Origin: Gammaproteobacteria bacterium
GTDB lineage: Bacteria; Pseudomonadota; Gammaproteobacteria; Pseudomonadales; Halieaceae
Assembly (NCBI GenBank): GCA_030426545.1
Contig: JAUHYL010000007.1
Location: forward strand, 17,402-81,401
Direction of reading: 5' to 3'
DNA length: 64,000 bases
The notes under the pieces: model-generated
Told to the model about the DNA's origin: nothing
The model's input: only the letters and a program-made list of their open reading frames with translations
Database searches by the model: none
Part shown: in pieces, positions 43,107 to 51,219 of the stretch
Position numbering within the stretch: the first letter of the stretch is position 1
Layout of the letters: each line of letters starts with the position of its first letter
Program-made: the position numbers and the translations under genes

Positions 43107-43940
43107 ATGCCGAAGACCATGAAAAACCTGTCAGTGCTGCTTGCACTGCTGCTGGCCGCGTCCGTGCAGGCCGAGTATGAGCCGCCGCGCACCGCCGGGG
43201 GCAAGCCGGACTTCACTGGCGTCTGGCAGGTACTGAATACTGCCAATCACAATCTCGAAGCGCATAGCGGGCGCGCTTCGCAGATGATGCGTGAGGGGCC
43301 GGTAGTGCCGGTGCCGGCGAAAGAACTGGTGGCACTGGGTGCCGTCGGCGCATTGCCACCCAGTCTTGGCGTCGTGCAGGGCGATGTTATCCCGTACAAG
43401 GAATCTGCCCTGGCGCAGCGTGAGAAGAACCGGGAAAACTGGATGACCGACGACCCCGAAGTGCGCTGCTACCTGCCGGGTATTCCGCGCGCGACCTACC
43501 TGCCGCATCCCTTTCGCATTGTGCACAACCGCGACGCACTGTTGTTTTCGTATTCCTATGCCGGCGCGGTGCGCAATGTGGCGCTGCAAAACCCGGGTCC
43601 CGCGCCTATAGATTCCTGGATGGGCTTGTCCTGGGCGCGCTGGGAGGGCGATACGCTGGTTATCGAGACTACCGGCATGAATGACCGCACCTGGTTCGAT
43701 CGCGCCGGGAATTACCACAGTGACAAGCTGAAGGTGACGGAGCGTTTCACGCGCACCAGTGATCACACCATCGACTACTCGGCCACGATGGAAGACCCTG
43801 AAGTTTTTACCCGTCCCTGGACGATCAACATGCCGTTGTATCGGCGCGTCGGTGCAGACGCCAATATGCTCCAGTTCAACTGCGTGGAGTACGTCGAGGA
43901 ATTGATGTACGGACACCTGCGCAAGGAACCGCTTGATTGA
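43107..43940 (+). CDS. Secreted protein of unknown function (paralogue A)
   Basis: A 277-residue protein with a signal peptide (MKNLSVLLALLLAASVQA then EYEPP). The mature part begins PPRTAGGKPDFTGVWQVLNT. It contains WARWEGDTLVIETTGMND and KVTERFTRTSDHTIDYS, both shared with the next gene's product. The family occurs in proteobacteria with large numbers of outer-membrane receptors and has no assigned role as far as I know. It lies 28 bp after the PQQ dehydrogenase with GAGGGAACGAG before its ATG. Probably periplasmic, beta-rich. Confidence 0.82.
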   Translation: MPKTMKNLSVLLALLLAASVQAEYEPPRTAGGKPDFTGVWQVLNTANHNLEAHSGRASQMMREGPVVPVPAKELVALGAVGALPPSLGVVQGDVIPYKESALAQREKNRENWMTDDPEVRCYLPGIPRATYLPHPFRIVHNRDALLFSYSYAGAVRNVALQNPGPAPIDSWMGLSWARWEGDTLVIETTGMNDRTWFDRAGNYHSDKLKVTERFTRTSDHTIDYSATMEDPEVFTRPWTINMPLYRRVGADANMLQFNCVEYVEELMYGHLRKEPLD

Positions 43941-43950
43941 GGACAAGCTT

Positions 43951-44919
43951 ATGTTGATTCGTTCGATTGCCATTGCCAGCCTGCTCGCCAGTGCGGCGGC
44001 AAACGCTGCTGACTGGCAGCCGCCGCGCATGCCCTGGGGTGACCCGGATCTGCAGGGTATCTGGACTACTGCCACCACAACCTACCTGGTGCGGCCGGAA
44101 GAGCTGAAGTCACTGGTGCTCACTGAAAAGCAGGCTGCCTACATCGAGGAAAAGGGGGAGGAAGCGCTGGCCGATATCGACAATCTCCCCGAGGGCGATT
44201 TACAGGCCGGCGAAAACGTGGGCGGCTACAATGCGGCCTGGCTGGATCCCGGCACGCGGGTGCTGCGCGTGCGCGGTGAACCGCGCAGCTCCATTATCGT
44301 TGATCCCGAGGACGGTCAGATACCCTATACCCTGTGGGGCCGTGCACAGTTCTACTGGAAAGCCGGGCGAATGATGATGCGGCACAATAACCCCGAGGAG
44401 CGGCCCAACGGCGAGCGCTGCACGGTCGGTTTCGGCTCCACCGGTGGCCCGCCCATGCTGCCTGTGCTGTACAACAACAACTATCAGTTTGTGCAATCGA
44501 AAGACACCATCTTCATTCTCGTCGAGATGAATCACAACGTGCGTACGATCCGCATGAATGCCGACCCGCTGCCCCAGGCCCTGCGGCCGTGGTTGGGCGA
44601 TTCCATTGGGCACTGGGAAGGCGATACACTGGTGGTACGTACCACGCAGTTTCATCCGCAGCAGAGCTTGCGGTTGGCGATCAAGCACCAGCTGTTAATG
44701 GCGCCGGACAGCGTGGTGGAGGAGCGTTTTACACGCATCAACGAGAATGAAATCGTGTATGCCTTCAGCGTGACAGACGAGAGCCTGTATAAGCAGCCCT
44801 GGCGCGGCGAGATGACGCTGCGCGCTACCGAGGGTCCGATTTACGAGTACGCCTGCCACGAGGGCAACTACGCGCTGCCGAACATCCTGTCCGGCGCGCG
44901 ACAGGAAGAGGAGAGTTGA
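43951..44919 (+). CDS. Secreted protein of unknown function (paralogue B)
   Basis: A 322-residue periplasmic protein; the ATG at 43951 has GAGG eight bases upstream and yields the signal peptide MLIRSIAIASLLASAAANA then ADWQPPRMPWGDPDLQG. It shares IGHWEGDTLVVRTTQF and EERFTRINENEIVYAFSV with the product of the gene before it, so the two are diverged paralogues. Longer than A by an inserted region around residues 60-110. A conserved Cys pair may be present (RCTVG and YACHEG). Function unknown; co-expressed with the PQQ dehydrogenase by position. Confidence 0.82.
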   Translation: MLIRSIAIASLLASAAANAADWQPPRMPWGDPDLQGIWTTATTTYLVRPEELKSLVLTEKQAAYIEEKGEEALADIDNLPEGDLQAGENVGGYNAAWLDPGTRVLRVRGEPRSSIIVDPEDGQIPYTLWGRAQFYWKAGRMMMRHNNPEERPNGERCTVGFGSTGGPPMLPVLYNNNYQFVQSKDTIFILVEMNHNVRTIRMNADPLPQALRPWLGDSIGHWEGDTLVVRTTQFHPQQSLRLAIKHQLLMAPDSVVEERFTRINENEIVYAFSVTDESLYKQPWRGEMTLRATEGPIYEYACHEGNYALPNILSGARQEEES

Positions 44920-44921
44920 AC

Positions 44922-45362
44922 ATGCGCATAGTAAAACTGTTGATGCTGGTGTTGTTGCCCGTGGTCGCCACCCTGTCCTGGCGGGCCTGGGGTCATCACG
45001 CCTTCTCTGCCGAGTTTGACAAGGACGCCCCGGTCACGCTCAAAGGCGTGGTCTCCAAGGTGGAGTGGATCAACCCGCATGCCTGGATTCACCTCGACGT
45101 GGAAGGAGAGGGCGGGCAGAGCGTCACGTGGATGGTGGAAGGCGGTACACCCAACACCCTGCTGCGCGCGGGCATTCACAAAAATTCCCTGCCCATTGGC
45201 AGCGAAATACAGGTGCGCGGTTATGAGGCAAAGGACAAACGCTGTCAGCCGGCCTGTAAAGCCAATGGCCGCGATCTTGTGTTCGCCGACGGCCGCAGGG
45301 TTTTCATGGGCTCATCCGGCACCGGTGCACCGAAAGATGGCTCCGACCCGCGCGACCGCTAA
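44922..45362 (+). CDS. DUF6152-like periplasmic protein
   Basis: A 146-residue protein with a signal sequence (MRIVKLLMLVLLPVVATLS) ahead of GHHAFSAEFDKD. The pattern KGVVSKVEWINPHAWIHLDVE is what I recognise as DUF6152. It is likely a small OB-like or beta-barrel domain in the periplasm; His residues in GHHAF and NPHAW could bind metal. Its ATG sits three bases after the previous stop, so translation is coupled. The only Cys pair is RCQPAC, possibly a disulfide. No function known. Confidence 0.8.
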   Translation: MRIVKLLMLVLLPVVATLSWRAWGHHAFSAEFDKDAPVTLKGVVSKVEWINPHAWIHLDVEGEGGQSVTWMVEGGTPNTLLRAGIHKNSLPIGSEIQVRGYEAKDKRCQPACKANGRDLVFADGRRVFMGSSGTGAPKDGSDPRDR

Positions 45363-45404
45363 CGCGGCATCAGCCGTGCAGCACGTTGACGGTATCGTCT
45401 TCTG

Positions 45405-45974
45405 ATGAATGAGCTGATTCACAGCGTCGCGCTCTGGCTGGATACACACGGCTGGAGCACCGCGCTGCACGAATCGTATTACATGTATAACTGGATCGAG
45501 TCTACGCACGTGCTGACGCTGATGCTCAGCCTGGGCATGCTGTTCCTGATCGATCTGCGTATGCTTGGACTTGCCCTGCCCAATGTGCCCGCCCGCAGCG
45601 TTGCGCAACGATTGAACGTGCCCATGCTGGTCGGTTTCACGGTGATGATTATCACCGGTCTGTTACTGTTTTACGCCATTCCGGTGCGCACCTCACAGAG
45701 CCTTTGGTTTCGCATCAAGCTGGTGCTGCTGGTGTGCGCGGCGCTCAACGCATTTGCCTTCCACCGTCGCATGAAAACTGCGCCTGCGGGTTGGGACCTG
45801 GCGCGTCGTGCGCCCCCCGGCCTTCGCCTTGGCGCTGTGCTGTCGCTGGTGTTCTGGGCGTTGATCGTCCTGTGCGGGCGTTTTATCGCCTACGACTGGT
45901 TCGACTGTTCCGGCGAACCGTCGCCATTTATTGCCACGCTGGCGGGCTGCGTGCCCGGCCAGACGCAGTTTTGA
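45405..45974 (+). CDS. DUF6644-like membrane protein (copy 1)
   Basis: A 189-residue inner-membrane protein with four predicted helices. The first contains WIESTHVLTLMLSLGMLFLIDLRMLGL with an intramembrane His; later helices are near 75-93, 103-118 and 140-158. The pattern His...Asp-x-Arg-x-Leu-Gly-Leu is shared with the next gene, so they are paralogues. Such His-containing four-helix proteins could bind heme b or another cofactor. The ATG has no strong ribosome site. It follows the DUF6152-like gene by 42 bp in the PQQ operon. Confidence 0.75.
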   Translation: MNELIHSVALWLDTHGWSTALHESYYMYNWIESTHVLTLMLSLGMLFLIDLRMLGLALPNVPARSVAQRLNVPMLVGFTVMIITGLLLFYAIPVRTSQSLWFRIKLVLLVCAALNAFAFHRRMKTAPAGWDLARRAPPGLRLGAVLSLVFWALIVLCGRFIAYDWFDCSGEPSPFIATLAGCVPGQTQF

Positions 45975-45983
45975 GGTGCGCGC

Positions 45984-46565
45984 ATGAGTGACGCAGGCGG
46001 CTTCGTGTATAAACGTAGTGTGTTGGTATTGCTCGCAATGATTGCCGCGTTGTGGTTTGCGTTGAGCGATCTGCGTGTAGAGGCGTGGCACGGATTACTG
46101 CCCTTGTTTGAATGGATGGAGACGACGCCGTTCGGCGTTATCGGCAAAACCTGGGGCTGGGCCTTTGCCACCGTGGAGGCATTTCACCTGCTCGCCATGG
46201 CGTTGCTCGGTGGCGCTGTGCTTGTCGCTGACGGGCGCCTGCTCGGCCTGGTGTTGCGCGAAACACCCGCCAGACAGGTGCAGGAGCAGTGCCATACGCT
46301 GTTCGTCTGGAGCCTGGTCGTGGCTGTCTTTACCGGGATATTCATGGCCTGTGGTGTGGCCTCGAAGATCTACTATCTCGAAGTTTTCTGGTACAAGATG
46401 CTGGCGCTGTCAGTGGGCGTCGTCTTTGCCTTCTTCGTGCGCCGCCCGCTGGTGGCGCATGTCTACCAGGTGCCGTCCAATACCATCAGGCTGGTGGCCA
46501 TTGCCTCCGTTATGATCTGGTTTTCGGTGGCGGCAACGGGCCGCTGGATCGGGTTTTCCGGGTGA
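45984..46565 (+). CDS. DUF6644-like membrane protein (copy 2)
   Basis: A 193-residue membrane protein with five hydrophobic segments: one N-terminal (about 12-27) and four matching copy 1. The shared core is TVEAFHLLAMALLGGAVLVAD then GRLLGLVL, with an intramembrane His. Two further His residues (QCHTLF and VAHVY) occur near helix ends. It begins nine bases after copy 1. The pair may form a heterodimeric membrane unit, perhaps taking electrons from the periplasm; this is only inferred from location and the His positions. Confidence 0.75.
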   Translation: MSDAGGFVYKRSVLVLLAMIAALWFALSDLRVEAWHGLLPLFEWMETTPFGVIGKTWGWAFATVEAFHLLAMALLGGAVLVADGRLLGLVLRETPARQVQEQCHTLFVWSLVVAVFTGIFMACGVASKIYYLEVFWYKMLALSVGVVFAFFVRRPLVAHVYQVPSNTIRLVAIASVMIWFSVAATGRWIGFSG

Positions 46566-46635
46566 AGGCTGCCTGCATTTTTCCAGGCTGCGCGCCGCTG
46601 TGCCGTGCGCGCAGCTGCCGTGCGGGGGATTAGCA

Positions 46636-46788
46636 ATGGACAGGAAGAAAATCGCTTCGAATGCCGCGCGCAAAGATGCTCAGCTGGCCGCACGTCTCGC
46701 TTCGCTGGGTATTGTCGTCGGGTTCGTCATCTACTGGTGGAATGAACTGCAGGCCGTGCGGGAAATGCTGGAACTGGCTTACGGTTAG
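46636..46788 (+). CDS. 50-residue small membrane protein
   Basis: MDRKKIASNAARKDAQLAAR leads into one hydrophobic helix (about 22-36, SLGIVVGFVIYWW) and a short acidic tail. The ATG has GGGGGA seven bases upstream, a very good ribosome site. It ends the PQQ/DUF6644 unit and its stop overlaps, tail to tail, the stop of the minus-strand gene by four bases. Small single-helix proteins often complete membrane oxidoreductase complexes; this role is a guess. Confidence 0.65.
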   Translation: MDRKKIASNAARKDAQLAARLASLGIVVGFVIYWWNELQAVREMLELAYG

Positions 46789-47372
46789 TCACGCGGTATG
46801 CTGGTCGGCGAGTGACCTTCGCGCTCCTGAGCTTCGAAAACATACTCAAATTCATGTCCGTCGCGCAGTTCTTTCGCCGCGCGAAAAAAGCCCTGCACGC
46901 GCAGCGTGACGGTAACGTCGCGCTGGGTGCGATTCTGCCAGAACCAGCCGTGTATGCCTGAAAACGGCGCGACGTACGAGCCCTGCCGCGAGGCGGCGCG
47001 CGCTTTTTCGAAGCTCTTTGCATAGCCTGGCGCCGCGCCGTCCGGTTCCGCGTGCATATCAAACAGCACGGTATCCTGTGCCTGCCAGTCGTAGAGCAGC
47101 GCTGCACCGGCTTCCAGCCGGTACTTGAATTCCACGGCTTCAAACGGCGCGAGCTGGAACTGCCGCTGGTCTGTCTGCCATGCGAAAGGCTGGCTTACGA
47201 GCGCGCTGTTGTCGTCTCCGGAGAGATCGCCCAGGCCGAGCCTTGCACCGGTGCCCAGAGGGTCCCAACCGTACTCTGCCGGCAGCACCACGGTCACCAG
47301 CAGCACCAGTGCGGCACACAGTGCGCCAGCGCTGGCGCGCAGTACCGATCGCCTGGTGTGTGCCATGCTCAT
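46785..47372 (-). CDS. Single-pass membrane-anchored protein of the HupE neighbourhood
   Basis: A 195-residue protein with an N-terminal anchor (about 14-32, AGALCAALVLLVTVVLP), the rest periplasmic. Recognisable stretches are FQLAPFEAVEFKYRLEAGAAL and SGIHGWFWQNRT, seen in proteins usually labelled transmembrane anchor proteins next to HupE-like genes. His and Trp residues are frequent in the second half. The ATG overlaps the HupE-like stop by four bases, so the two are translationally coupled. Role unknown. Confidence 0.75.
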   Translation of the reverse strand: MSMAHTRRSVLRASAGALCAALVLLVTVVLPAEYGWDPLGTGARLGLGDLSGDDNSALVSQPFAWQTDQRQFQLAPFEAVEFKYRLEAGAALLYDWQAQDTVLFDMHAEPDGAAPGYAKSFEKARAASRQGSYVAPFSGIHGWFWQNRTQRDVTVTLRVQGFFRAAKELRDGHEFEYVFEAQEREGHSPTSIPRD

Positions 47373-48040
47373 GCGAACAGGTAGCCCGCAAGCTGATTGC
47401 CGGCCAGCGTAAAACCGGCGGCCATGAGCAGTGTATTGGCAGCAAAAGCGTGCTGCGCAAAGGAGGCGGTTTTGCGCCAGCTCGCCAGCGCAATTAGTAG
47501 CAGTCCCAGCGCGAGTAGCTGTCCTATCTCAACGCCGAGATTAAAGCTGAGTAGATTGGTCACCAGTCCTGCACCGCTGTTTACGTAGTCCTGCAGTTTG
47601 GTGGCCAGCCCCAGGCCGTGGCAGAGCCCGAACACCAGCACGGCAAGGCGCGTATCGGGTTGTATACCGAATACACGTTGAAAACCGCCCATATTTTCGA
47701 ACGCTTTGTAGACCACTGACAGCCCGATCACCATGTCGACCAGGTGTTCATCCACCTGCCAGTTGGCCCATACACCCAGCAGCAGGGTGAGGCTGTGGCC
47801 AAGGGTGAACAATGTAACGTACAGCACCACGTCCCTGCTGCGATACAGGAAAAAAATGACACCCAGCAAAAAAAGGAGGTGATCGAGGCCGGTAAACATG
47901 TGCTTTGCACCCAGGTACATGAAGGGGCCGACCGCGGGACCACTGATACCCTGCACGAAAGCGGCGTTGTCAGTGGATAGGTCATGCGCCCAGGTGTCCG
48001 GGAACACCAGGGCCAGTAAGAGTGGGAGCAGGAAGCGCAT
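47369..48040 (-). CDS. HupE/UreJ family membrane protein
   Basis: A 223-residue protein from the ATG at 48040, which gives signal-like MRFLLPLLLALVFPDTWAHD; a start at 48094 would overlap the preceding gene. Six or so helices follow. Family features are FTGLDHLLFLLGVIFFLY and FTLGHSLTLLLG, with paired His residues, and FGLCHGLGLATKL. HupE/UreJ relatives are implicated in nickel or other metal uptake. Here neither hydrogenase nor urease genes are nearby. It sits between a cytochrome-like lipoprotein and an anchored protein. Confidence 0.88.
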   Translation of the reverse strand: MRFLLPLLLALVFPDTWAHDLSTDNAAFVQGISGPAVGPFMYLGAKHMFTGLDHLLFLLGVIFFLYRSRDVVLYVTLFTLGHSLTLLLGVWANWQVDEHLVDMVIGLSVVYKAFENMGGFQRVFGIQPDTRLAVLVFGLCHGLGLATKLQDYVNSGAGLVTNLLSFNLGVEIGQLLALGLLLIALASWRKTASFAQHAFAANTLLMAAGFTLAGNQLAGYLFA

Positions 48041-48045
48041 GCGGC

Positions 48046-48513
48046 TCAGTCGTCGCGCGCGTCGGCCCAGTACTGGTTGTGACAGGCGCGACACACCTGG
48101 TAAATCCTGCCGCCGGCATCGAACAGGGCATCTGCATCCCTGGCCTGTGCCGCCGTCAGCGCGAGCTTGCTCGCCTCGGTGAGTCCCGCCGCGTATTCCT
48201 GCCAGTCATCGCCCAGGGAGCGACCTGGCAGCATCAGCAGGTTGCCCGCTTCGGCCAGGGTAGCGGCGGCGAAGATAACCCGGCTCCAGCCATCGTCCGT
48301 TGTGGGTGCAAGCTCGGTGCGACCCTCGGCGCTGATGATGGTGCCGGCGGAATCCCAGATAACGTCGACCGCTGGGTCCAGCACCCACTCCATAGTCTGT
48401 CTGATGTCCGTGACGATCTGGTAAGGCGGTGCCTCCTGAACCGGTGGTTGCTCATTCGCGCAAGCAACCAGCAGTAACGCCATTGACAGGGTAACAAGAG
48501 TTTTTGTGCGCAT
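48046..48513 (-). CDS. Cytochrome c-prime-like lipoprotein
   Basis: A 155-residue lipoprotein: signal MRTKTLVTLSMALLLVA, lipobox LLVAC with Cys18. The body is helical (QTMEWVLDPAVDVIWDSAG, AATLAEAGNLLMLPG, LTEASKLALTAAQARDAD). A single heme-attachment site CRACH lies at 141-145, 11 residues from the C-terminus, the class II cytochrome c (c-prime) layout. The ATG at 48513 is chosen because upstream in-frame codons lack signal-peptide character. It is the first gene of a three-gene unit with the HupE-like and anchored proteins. Confidence 0.85.
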   Translation of the reverse strand: MRTKTLVTLSMALLLVACANEQPPVQEAPPYQIVTDIRQTMEWVLDPAVDVIWDSAGTIISAEGRTELAPTTDDGWSRVIFAAATLAEAGNLLMLPGRSLGDDWQEYAAGLTEASKLALTAAQARDADALFDAGGRIYQVCRACHNQYWADARDD

Positions 48514-48568
48514 GGGTTTTCCCTTACTGCGAGTTTTGACGACGGTCGCGTTTGCCGGTTCGGGAACC

Positions 48569-49744
48569 TTACTGTCCGTCCGCGCTCGGTGCGTTGTTGC
48601 GCCTGTTCGCCAGGTAGGTGTCCACACGCAGTATTGCATTGTCGCGGATATCCATGTGGAAGATCGGGTAGTCCAGGCCGTGATAGCTGAAGCCAAGCAC
48701 GCCCTGGGTGCCAAATTCAGTGTCGGACTGGTCAGTGATAAACAGTTTGCCGCCCCGACACTGCGCTTCTATGTAGTTGGGCAGGGGTTCGGCCAGCGGT
48801 TCAAACACCACACCTCGGGCGGCGTCATCGCCGCTGAGTTGAACGTGGTATTCCCCGGAGGTGGCTACCGCGCCGCGGTGCATCGCCTTGCCCGCAAGCG
48901 GTCCGTCGTTCTTCCAGCTAAGGGGATTGGTGCAGACGTTGGGCGCTGCCTCCTGATCGTCGATGGCTGCGACGCTGAACGTATCCCAGTGCACCGCGCA
49001 AGACAATTGCTCGGGCGAGTCGCACAGCGTGATGTCGCTCAATCCGTCGAATTTACCTTTTTCCACACCGCCGCCTATGAGATAGGCAGCGACCATTTGT
49101 CGGGCAACCGGCGTTCCATCGATCTTTTCCCGCAGCAGGCGCACGCCGTGATGTGTACCCTGGCTGTGACTGGCCAGTACGAAGGGGCGGCCTTCATTGT
49201 AGTGTTGCAGGTAGTAGTCAAACGCGCGGGCGACGTCCTGGTAGGCAAAACCCAGTATGGTCTCACGTTCAGGTTCTTCTACCGAAAAGTACGTAAAGAT
49301 GGACGCCTGGCGGTAGCGCGGTGCGTAAACGTTGCAGCAGCCGTTGTACGCGCTGGCATTGTTAGCCAACATCCACCTGGTATTTTCCTCGGTGGAAGTA
49401 TCGGGGTTCATGTCAAAGGTCCAACTGGACCCTTTCAGAAACCCGGTGGGGTGGATGAAGAATACGTCCACGGGTGATTCGCCCTGTGTCCAGCGATTGG
49501 TAACACCGGCCGGTACGCTATCTGCTTCGTCCTCGGACCAGGGCAACGCTGCCCAGTTCTTCTCGTCGCTGTAATCCGGTGGTGCGGCCGGTTGTGCCTC
49601 CGGATCAAACGGCAGCGCCGGCGCGCCGGTTGCAAAATCCCAGACCAGCTTCAATACGGAACCATTGCCGGTAGCAAAAATGGCGATGACGATGAGGAGG
49701 ATGAGTACAAGAACAGTCAGAAGGCCACGCTTTATCCAGATCAT
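48569..49744 (-). CDS. DUF3089 alpha/beta hydrolase with N-terminal anchor
   Basis: A 391-residue protein with an N-terminal membrane helix (about 7-25, LLTVLVLILLIVIAIFA) and a periplasmic alpha/beta hydrolase of the DUF3089 type. The nucleophile elbow is FVLASHSQGTHHG (Ser in SHSQG). The conserved start is DVFFIHPTGFL and YAPRYRQASI. The C-terminus has HMDIRDNAILR, a possible catalytic Asp/His region. A lysophospholipase or esterase role is plausible. It lies 55 bp upstream of the cytochrome gene on the same strand. Confidence 0.85.
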   Translation of the reverse strand: MIWIKRGLLTVLVLILLIVIAIFATGNGSVLKLVWDFATGAPALPFDPEAQPAAPPDYSDEKNWAALPWSEDEADSVPAGVTNRWTQGESPVDVFFIHPTGFLKGSSWTFDMNPDTSTEENTRWMLANNASAYNGCCNVYAPRYRQASIFTYFSVEEPERETILGFAYQDVARAFDYYLQHYNEGRPFVLASHSQGTHHGVRLLREKIDGTPVARQMVAAYLIGGGVEKGKFDGLSDITLCDSPEQLSCAVHWDTFSVAAIDDQEAAPNVCTNPLSWKNDGPLAGKAMHRGAVATSGEYHVQLSGDDAARGVVFEPLAEPLPNYIEAQCRGGKLFITDQSDTEFGTQGVLGFSYHGLDYPIFHMDIRDNAILRVDTYLANRRNNAPSADGQ

Positions 49745-49939
49745 GGGCTTACCCGTGGTTGGCCGATAATGGTGCGTTGATGCTAGCGCACGCTGGCAAC
49801 CGCGGCAACGCTACACGGTAGCCCACTGACCCCGAGGCATCAAACGGATCTCGTGCGTCGAGTAAGCGGGCGCAATCAAGGTGGTTGCTCCTGTCGCGTA
49901 CCTACTGAACCACGCGAGTGTACTGACGGTGCATAGCTT

Positions 49940-49967
49940 TTGGAGTAGGCTTGCCTATCGTTATAAC
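49940..49967 (+). promoter_or_regulatory. Candidate promoter of the first DUF1214 operon
   Basis: TTGGAG (49940-49945) and TATAAC (49962-49967) with a 16-bp spacer, 27 bp upstream of the DUF1214 ATG. The -10 is within an 8-bp palindrome GTTATAAC. Assigned by eye. Confidence 0.4.
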
Positions 49968-49993
49968 TGGAAGAAAAAAGCTCGGACGACTCC

Positions 49994-51187
49994 ATGAAGG
50001 GCGATAACCCGAACGACGAGGCGCTACAAGCCGCCTGGAACGACTTTTGCGATGACCTGAAGCAGGCCTCGGCGCTTGTCTTCCGCGACAGCACACCCGC
50101 GCAGGACATAGACCGTGCCAAGGGCCTGCGCCTGCTGGCGCGTAACATCTCCCTGGCCCTGCAATTTCACCTTGAGAACGTCGATCCGGACTTTCCGGAA
50201 CTGTTGCATTATTTCGACCCCATCCGGAAACAGGGCGGTGATAACACCGATGCCCTCTACGTCGGCGCGCCAATCAACGGCGAAAACACCTACCGCATCA
50301 GCGGCCAGCGCGGCGACGCGCGCTATTTCGCGATCACGGTGGTGGAAGACGGCGCAACGCCCTGGGGCGGCGCGGTGGTCGGCAACCTGATTGACAGCGA
50401 GGTAAGCGTTGAACCCGACGGCAGCTTCGAGATTGTGCTGAGCCCCGAGGAGCAGGGCGGCAACTGGATTCGTACCACGCCCGGTGCCTGGCGTGTGACG
50501 GTGCGACAGTTTTTCGCGGATTGGGAAAACGAAGCACCCATGCAGGCGCGTATCGACTGTCTCAGTGACGTGGATCACGACCCGGTGTTGACGCCCCGGG
50601 CCGTCATGCAGGGTCTGCGCGATGCCGCGGCCTGGGTCAGGGTGTCCACGCATTACTGGGCGGACATGCTGGATAAGTGGAAAGTACAACCCAACCGGTT
50701 CCTGTCTTACCGCCAGCTGGATGACAATGCGATTGACGCCACTCCCGGCGGCGAACCGCTGATCTGTTACTGGCAGGTGCCGGCAGATGAAGTACTGGTG
50801 GTGCGCGTCACTCCGCCAGCGGCCGATTACTGGGCGGTAGAGTTTGGTAACTACTGGTGGGAAACCATGGATTATCGCTACCGCCTGTGCAGCACAAACT
50901 GCCACCACGCGGTGCTCGAAGACACGGGTGAACTGTTGCTGGTGGTGTCGCATGAGGACCCTGGGTTGCCGAATTGGCTGGATCCGTCAGGGCACGTCGA
51001 AGGCTACATTACGCTGCGCTGGATAGGTGCGGAGCACTACCCCGTGCCGGAGTGTGTGCAGATGCCGCGCAGCGACCTGGCGGATTACCTGCCTGCGGGG
51101 ACAAAAACGATCAGCGCCGCCGCGCGTCGGTCGCAATTGGCGGCTCGGCGAACCGGCGTTATCCGGCGCTTTGGTCATCAGGTGTAA
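49994..51187 (+). CDS. DUF1214 domain protein (copy 1)
   Basis: A 397-residue cytoplasmic protein of the DUF1214/DUF1254-type family. The N-terminal half has the shared GDNTDALYVGAP and YRISGQRGDARYFAITV; the C-terminal DUF1214 part has WAVEFGNYWWETMDYR and VVSHEDPGLPNWLDPSGH. The function is unknown. The second copy at 54295-55410 shows the same motifs. It begins an operon with an SDR and a sulfotransferase, suggesting the protein acts in the same small-molecule pathway. Confidence 0.85.
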   Translation: MKGDNPNDEALQAAWNDFCDDLKQASALVFRDSTPAQDIDRAKGLRLLARNISLALQFHLENVDPDFPELLHYFDPIRKQGGDNTDALYVGAPINGENTYRISGQRGDARYFAITVVEDGATPWGGAVVGNLIDSEVSVEPDGSFEIVLSPEEQGGNWIRTTPGAWRVTVRQFFADWENEAPMQARIDCLSDVDHDPVLTPRAVMQGLRDAAAWVRVSTHYWADMLDKWKVQPNRFLSYRQLDDNAIDATPGGEPLICYWQVPADEVLVVRVTPPAADYWAVEFGNYWWETMDYRYRLCSTNCHHAVLEDTGELLLVVSHEDPGLPNWLDPSGHVEGYITLRWIGAEHYPVPECVQMPRSDLADYLPAGTKTISAAARRSQLAARRTGVIRRFGHQV

Positions 51188-51219
51188 GGCAATAATAAAG
51201 ATTCAGTGGAGCAACCGCG

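Noticed and set aside
43131-44078. A 315-codon minus-strand frame opposite the secreted-protein genes
   Set aside because: The plus-strand genes have signal peptides and shared motifs; the antisense frame has none.
48506-49477. A 323-codon plus-strand frame opposite the DUF3089 gene
   Set aside because: Composition is that of reverse translation of the real gene; the minus-strand hydrolase has the catalytic motif SHSQG.
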